Source: Rubrivirga marina
GTDB lineage: Bacteria > Bacteroidota > Rhodothermia > Rhodothermales > Rubricoccaceae
DNA length: 64,000 nt
Assembly (NCBI RefSeq): GCF_002283365.1
Contig: NZ_MQWD01000001.1
Span: forward strand, 3,823,985 to 3,887,984
Direction: 5' to 3'
Below the pieces are notes generated by a model, which saw only the letters and a list, made by a program, of their open reading frames with translations, did no database searches and was not told the origin of the DNA. Positions 62,238 to 64,000 of this stretch are shown one piece after another (position 1 is the stretch's first letter; each line of letters opens with the position of its first letter). The position numbers and the translations under genes were made by a program.

Positions 62238-63055
62238 CGGGCCAGCCAGTCGGCGTAGAGCTCGGGGCGTCGGTCGCGGAGGAACAGCCGCCGCGCGTGC
62301 GACTGGCGCACCGCGTCGAGGTCGACGTCGGCGATCAGGATCTCCTCCGTGCCCTGGCCCGCACGGGCGATCACGCGGCCGTCCGGCGAGCAAACGAAGC
62401 TTTCGCCGGCGAACGTCAGCCGCTCCTCCGGCCCGACGCGATTTGCGAGCGCGGTGAAGTACCCGTTTTGGAACGCCGCGACGCGCATCTCGGCCTCGTA
62501 CAGCCCCTCGGGCCATTCCCCGACGGCCCCGGCCTGCGGCACCACGACGAGCTCGGCGCCGTCGAGCGCGAGCGCGCGCATGGCCTCCGGGTAGTGCCGG
62601 TCGTAGCAGATCGCCACGCCGACGCGACCGGCCGCCGTCTCGTAGACCGGCAGCCCGCGGTCGCCCGGCGCGTAGTAGCCCTGCTCGTGGAACGCCTCGT
62701 AGTCGGTGATGTGAATCATCCGCGTCCGTCCGAGCAGCGTCCCGTCGGCGTCGATGACGGGCGACGTGTCGTAGGTCCGGTCCCCATCCCGCTCGAACAG
62801 GTTGAGCACGGCGACGACGCCCCGCGCGGCGCACCGCTGCTGAAACGCCTCGACGGTCGGGCCGGGGATCGGCTCGGCCCGGGCGAGCGCCTCGGGCGTC
62901 GCGTGGCGCTGGGGGTAGAACGGCGTGAACGGGAGCTCGGCGAAGGCGACGAGGTCGGCCCCGGCGTCGGCGGCGCGATCGAAGGCTGCCAACCCGCGGC
63001 GGAGGTTGTCGTCGAGGTTGTCGGTGGCGGGCTGCTGGACGAGGGCGAGGCGCAT
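62234..63055 (-). CDS. Carbon-nitrogen hydrolase (nitrilase superfamily)
   Basis: This 273-residue protein from ATG 63055 has the nitrilase fold. The catalytic Glu is in AFAELPFTPFYP and the catalytic Cys in VGVAICYDRHYPEAMR. At the usual RK-x-H lysine position the sequence reads GRTRMIHITDYE, with Met where the catalytic Lys is normally found. The C-terminus (FAGESFVCSPDGRVIARAG) fits the N-carbamoylputrescine amidase / beta-ureidopropionase-like branch. The substrate is unknown. The longer open frame begins in the upstream repeat and is not needed. Confidence 0.87.
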   Translation of the reverse strand: MRLALVQQPATDNLDDNLRRGLAAFDRAADAGADLVAFAELPFTPFYPQRHATPEALARAEPIPGPTVEAFQQRCAARGVVAVLNLFERDGDRTYDTSPVIDADGTLLGRTRMIHITDYEAFHEQGYYAPGDRGLPVYETAAGRVGVAICYDRHYPEAMRALALDGAELVVVPQAGAVGEWPEGLYEAEMRVAAFQNGYFTALANRVGPEERLTFAGESFVCSPDGRVIARAGQGTEEILIADVDLDAVRQSHARRLFLRDRRPELYADWLAR

Positions 63056-63440
63056 GGAGGCTGGGGGCTGGAGGGTGGGGACACAAGGTGAGCACGCCTC
63101 GACCGCAGAGCCCCCCTTTCCGTTGTCGTCCCGAGCGGAGCGAGGGGTGTCATTTCGGCTGGCTCCCCACTCACCACGAGTGGCACGCTCGGGTCCGACG
63201 ATCCTTCGCTGCGCCGCTACGCGGCTCCGCTCAGGATGACACATCGGAGGCCGCGAGCCGGCGGACACCCCGACGACGCGGGCCCCTCCTTCTCGGTGCC
63301 GAGGCGGGCAGGGCAGGTGTCGTCCGTTTCCGACTCTCCCGTTCCCGCGAGCGCCGCAGGCCGCCCTCTTCCCCCGGCTTTCGCGGTCTCGGGGTCGGCG
63401 GCTCTGTTGTTTTGAGCCACTCCCAACCGACCCCACCCCC
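63056..63440. other. Gene-free spacer between nitrilase-type hydrolase and ndk
   Basis: This 385-base gap has no supportable gene. It holds the 116-base inverted-repeat element (63125-63240) and a C-rich stretch leading to the ndk start. The ndk promoter should lie in the right half, but I see no convincing promoter motif. Confidence 0.6.
63125..63240. repeat. Small inverted-repeat element (REP/MITE-like)
   Basis: The ends GTCGTCCCGAGCGGAG (63125-63140) and CTCCGCTCAGGATGAC (63225-63240) are inverted copies with 14 of 16 matches. The interior includes further stem-forming pieces (CCACTCACCACGAGTGG). From general knowledge, the phrase ATCCTTCG...CTCAGGATGACA resembles short interspersed repeats seen in several bacterial phyla. 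No coding capacity. Confidence 0.6.
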
Positions 63441-63881
63441 ATGGAGCGCACGCTCGCCATCATCAAGCCGGACGCCGTCAAGGCGGGCCACGCCGGCAAG
63501 ATCCTCGACCGCATCCTCTCGGAGGGCTTCGCCGTCCGCGCGATGAAGCTCGTCACCCTGACCCAGGCCCAGGCCGAGGGGTTCTACGCCGTCCACGCCG
63601 AGCGGCCGTTCTTCGGCGAGCTCACCGAGTTCATGTCGTCCGGCCCGTGCGTCCCGCTGGTCCTCGAGCGCGAGGACGCCGTCGCCAAGTGGCGGGAGGT
63701 GATCGGCGCGACGAACCCGGCCGAGGCCGCCGAGGGCACGATTCGGAAGCAGTTCGCGACCTCGATGGGCGAGAACGCCGTCCACGGCTCCGACTCCGCC
63801 GAGAACGGCGTCAAGGAGGGCCGCTACTTCTTCTCGGAGAGCGAGATCGTCCAGAACGGCGCCGACGTCATCGACGCGTAG
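63441..63881 (+). CDS. ndk: Nucleoside diphosphate kinase
   Basis: The protein has 146 residues. It transfers the terminal phosphate between nucleoside triphosphates and diphosphates to balance NTP pools. The start [10 protein letters not shown], the tail-end motif GTIRKQF and the phospho-histidine in NAVHGSDS (about residue 114) are all present. ATG is preceded by a C-rich leader. A standard intrinsic terminator follows 22 bases after the stop. Length and active site are as expected. Confidence 0.97.
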   Translation: MERTLAIIKPDAVKAGHAGKILDRILSEGFAVRAMKLVTLTQAQAEGFYAVHAERPFFGELTEFMSSGPCVPLVLEREDAVAKWREVIGATNPAEAAEGTIRKQFATSMGENAVHGSDSAENGVKEGRYFFSESEIVQNGADVIDA

Positions 63882-63903
63882 CGCGTCGTCGCCACGGATT
63901 TTG

Positions 63904-63935
63904 CGGCCGGTGCCTCCCCGCGCCGGCCGTTTTTT
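63904..63935 (+). terminator. Intrinsic terminator of ndk
   Basis: CGGCCGG at 63904-63910 pairs with CCGGCCG at 63923-63929 and is followed at once by TTTTTT (63930-63935). It is the only clear stem-plus-U-tract terminator I found in the window. Confidence 0.88.
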
Positions 63936-63946
63936 GTAGCTCTGCT

Positions 63947-63964
63947 CGCCTCGGCACCGAGGCG
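63947..63964. repeat. GCCTCGG-type palindrome downstream of ndk
   Basis: CGCCTCGG and CCGAGGCG flank CA, identical in core to the copy at 45904. It lies 11 bases past the ndk terminator. Confidence 0.75.
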
Positions 63965-64000
63965 GGCGGAGCTAGCGGCGACGGCGACCGTTGCCGCGGC

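Overview
The window is very GC-rich DNA from what is most likely a marine member of the Rhodothermota (Rubricoccaceae/Rubrivirga-like). This assignment is an inference. It rests on menaquinone genes (menD, menF, menG), secreted proteins with type IX secretion (por) C-terminal domains, an ECF sigma factor paired with a Ser/Thr kinase, UDP-sugar and sulfate-activation genes, and gene leaders that are pyrimidine-rich and lack Shine-Dalgarno sequences. Start codons are often GTG or TTG.

Layout. 1-6.8 kb: housekeeping genes (menD fragment, menF, menG/ubiE, dapF, phoH, an MBL-fold hydrolase, a Nudix CoA pyrophosphatase, an SDR). 6.9-7.5 kb: a broken secreted-protein gene. 7.5-9.6 kb: 3-hydroxybutyryl-CoA dehydrogenase and thiolase. 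9.8-20.6 kb: one long minus-strand block for surface polysaccharide and sulfate activation (ugd, uxs, cysQ, SLC13 permease, cysD, cysNC, rfbC, a decayed rfbD, a WecA-like phosphosugar transferase). 20.8-24.5 kb: a large type IX-secreted protein. 24.7-24.9 kb: tRNA-Lys and tRNA-Leu. 24.9-29.5 kb: a gene-poor, decayed zone with strong hairpins, a complete IS5-family element with 17-bp inverted repeats, and a broken secreted endonuclease I. 29.5-39.2 kb: histidine kinase, HrpB helicase, a membrane protein, an enoyl reductase-like protein, an ATP-grasp/aminopeptidase pair and an SRPBCC protein. 39.3-44.6 kb: a TPR-type Ser/Thr kinase, ECF sigma factor, lipoprotein and DUF4397 type IX cargo. 44.7-50.6 kb: a complete tripartite RND efflux operon (adaptor, pump, TolC).

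50.7-60.5 kb is the most unusual part. A minus-strand operon encodes an outer-membrane-like protein, a secreted FGE-sulfatase-fold protein, a secreted caspase with Sel1 repeats, a sulfotransferase-like protein and a class-IV aminotransferase. It diverges from a secreted subtilase that carries an N-terminal DUF4384 domain, and that gene converges on a Ser/Thr kinase. Caspase, FGE-fold, DUF4384 and kinase modules are often found together in bacterial signalling or self-directed proteolysis proteins. Here they are spread over separate, mostly exported proteins, so the cluster is the best candidate for an undescribed system.

60.6-64 kb: a DUF427 protein, AI-2E family transporter, nitrilase-family hydrolase, a small inverted-repeat element and ndk with a canonical terminator. 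Five loci show visible decay or start-codon anomalies (rfbD, endonuclease I, the 6.9-kb gene, the hrpB start and the gene-poor zone). A short palindrome, GCCTCGGCRCCGAGGC, recurs between genes.
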